A stretch of 64,000 nt of DNA, from NCBI GenBank assembly GCA_009829735.1, contig CM020619.1, positions 13,569,777-13,633,776 of the forward strand, given 5' to 3'. How positions within the stretch are numbered: position 1 is the first letter of the stretch; the number at the start of each line of letters is the position of its first letter. Of this stretch, positions 63,622-64,000 are shown piece after piece. The position numbers and the translations under genes were made by a program. A model generated the notes under the pieces. It searched no databases, was not told the DNA's origin, and saw nothing but the letters and a program-made list of their open reading frames with translations. This DNA is from Pyropia yezoensis (taxonomy: Eukaryota; Rhodophyta; Bangiophyceae; Bangiales; Bangiaceae).

Positions 63622-64000
63622 ATGGACAGCAACCTCCCCGCCCCCCGTGCCCCTTCCCCCAACAGCCCCAGCCCCGGCTGCCCGCGTGCGCCCCGTCGCC
63701 GAGGCACCTCCCTGGCCGAGGCGACCGCCCCCGGTGGCCAGCTACGTTCTCCCGCGGAGGCCGCTTCATCTGTGGCGGAAGCCGCTTTTTCCCGCTCAGC
63801 TCCTGAGCTTGCTCAAGCAAGCCAAGGCGCTGTCCGGCACGCTGCTCGTGCGGCTGCGTTGGCTGTGTAGGTTGCACGAGGAGAATCCAGTGGGCCGGCT
63901 GCTCCTGTGCCCGAGATCCGGCCCCATCCTCGTGGCCGGCGCCCGCTTCGGTCTCGAGCCCAGTTGTCTTCCCGCGCCCCCCGCCATCCCATCACATTAG
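63622..64000 (+). pseudogene. Second pogo-like transposase, N-terminal part, runs off the window
   Basis: The ATG within the duplicated target ATGGA (63622-63624) starts a Pro/Ala-rich frame (MDSNLPAPRAPSPNSPS) that stops at 63868-63870. After that stop the same frame reads the conserved pogo segment (PAAPVPEIRPHPRGRRPLRS, then RHPITL at the last bases), matching 52304-52479. An intron across the stop or a nonsense mutation are both possible. The 5' flank of this copy lies left of 54245, on the other side of Ty3 element 2. The rest of the transposase is outside the window. Confidence 0.6.

Noticed and set aside
1..64000. CRISPR arrays, rRNA genes, bacterial operon signals
   Set aside because: None seen; the gene structure, intron, LTR and DIRS-type elements are eukaryotic.

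Overview
The window is GC-rich nuclear DNA from a eukaryote, most likely a red macroalga of the Porphyra/Pyropia type. This is inference. It rests on very high GC at third codon positions in the host genes, almost no introns (one clear GT-AG intron), short intergenic spaces, a plant-like Sec16, and a mix of DIRS/PAT-like, Ty3, Harbinger and pogo elements. A GC-rich green alga is the main alternative.

Host part (1-24085). A minus-strand gene runs off the left edge. A 3.5 kb segment bounded by 37-bp inverted repeats follows (1609-5138). After a poorly coding stretch comes a 285-aa protein of unknown function (7843-8700). It is convergent with a giant single-exon Sec16 gene (8965-19635), the scaffold of ER exit sites, which is swollen by dozens of Trp-Asp motifs. 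Sec16 shares a 1.1 kb divergent upstream region with a two-exon HisC/CobD-like PLP aminotransferase (20743-22303).

Transposon part (24086-64000). This is a chain of partly nested elements. (1) A tyrosine-recombinase retroelement on the minus strand (24086-30166) has the complete split direct repeat pattern A1-ORFs-B1-A2-B2 and GAG, RT-RNase H and recombinase in three frames. (2) A PIF/Harbinger locus has a transposase (30906-32255) facing its Myb/SANT partner (33820-35310) and a broken proline-rich ORF. (3) A pogo/Tc1-like transposase is split by Ty3 chromovirus 1 (42154-52303; 407-bp LTRs, TSD TTGCC). (4) Ty3 chromovirus 2 (54245-63621; 469-bp LTRs, TSD ATGGA) is inserted at the apparent start codon of a second pogo-like gene that runs off the right edge.

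Both chromoviruses have GAG, then POL in the -1 frame. A canonical slippery heptamer sits one codon before each GAG stop. Each also carries, between POL and the 3' LTR and on the opposite strand, an extra gene for an unrecognised protein with an RS/SR-rich tail. The two antisense proteins appear to be distant homologues and are the most interesting candidates for something undescribed. Each is interrupted once by an in-frame stop.

A 10-N gap at 41171-41180 is flanked by identical 1290-bp sequence on both sides. This looks like two unmerged overlapping contig ends, so the second copy of the transposase and LTR sequence there is probably not real.
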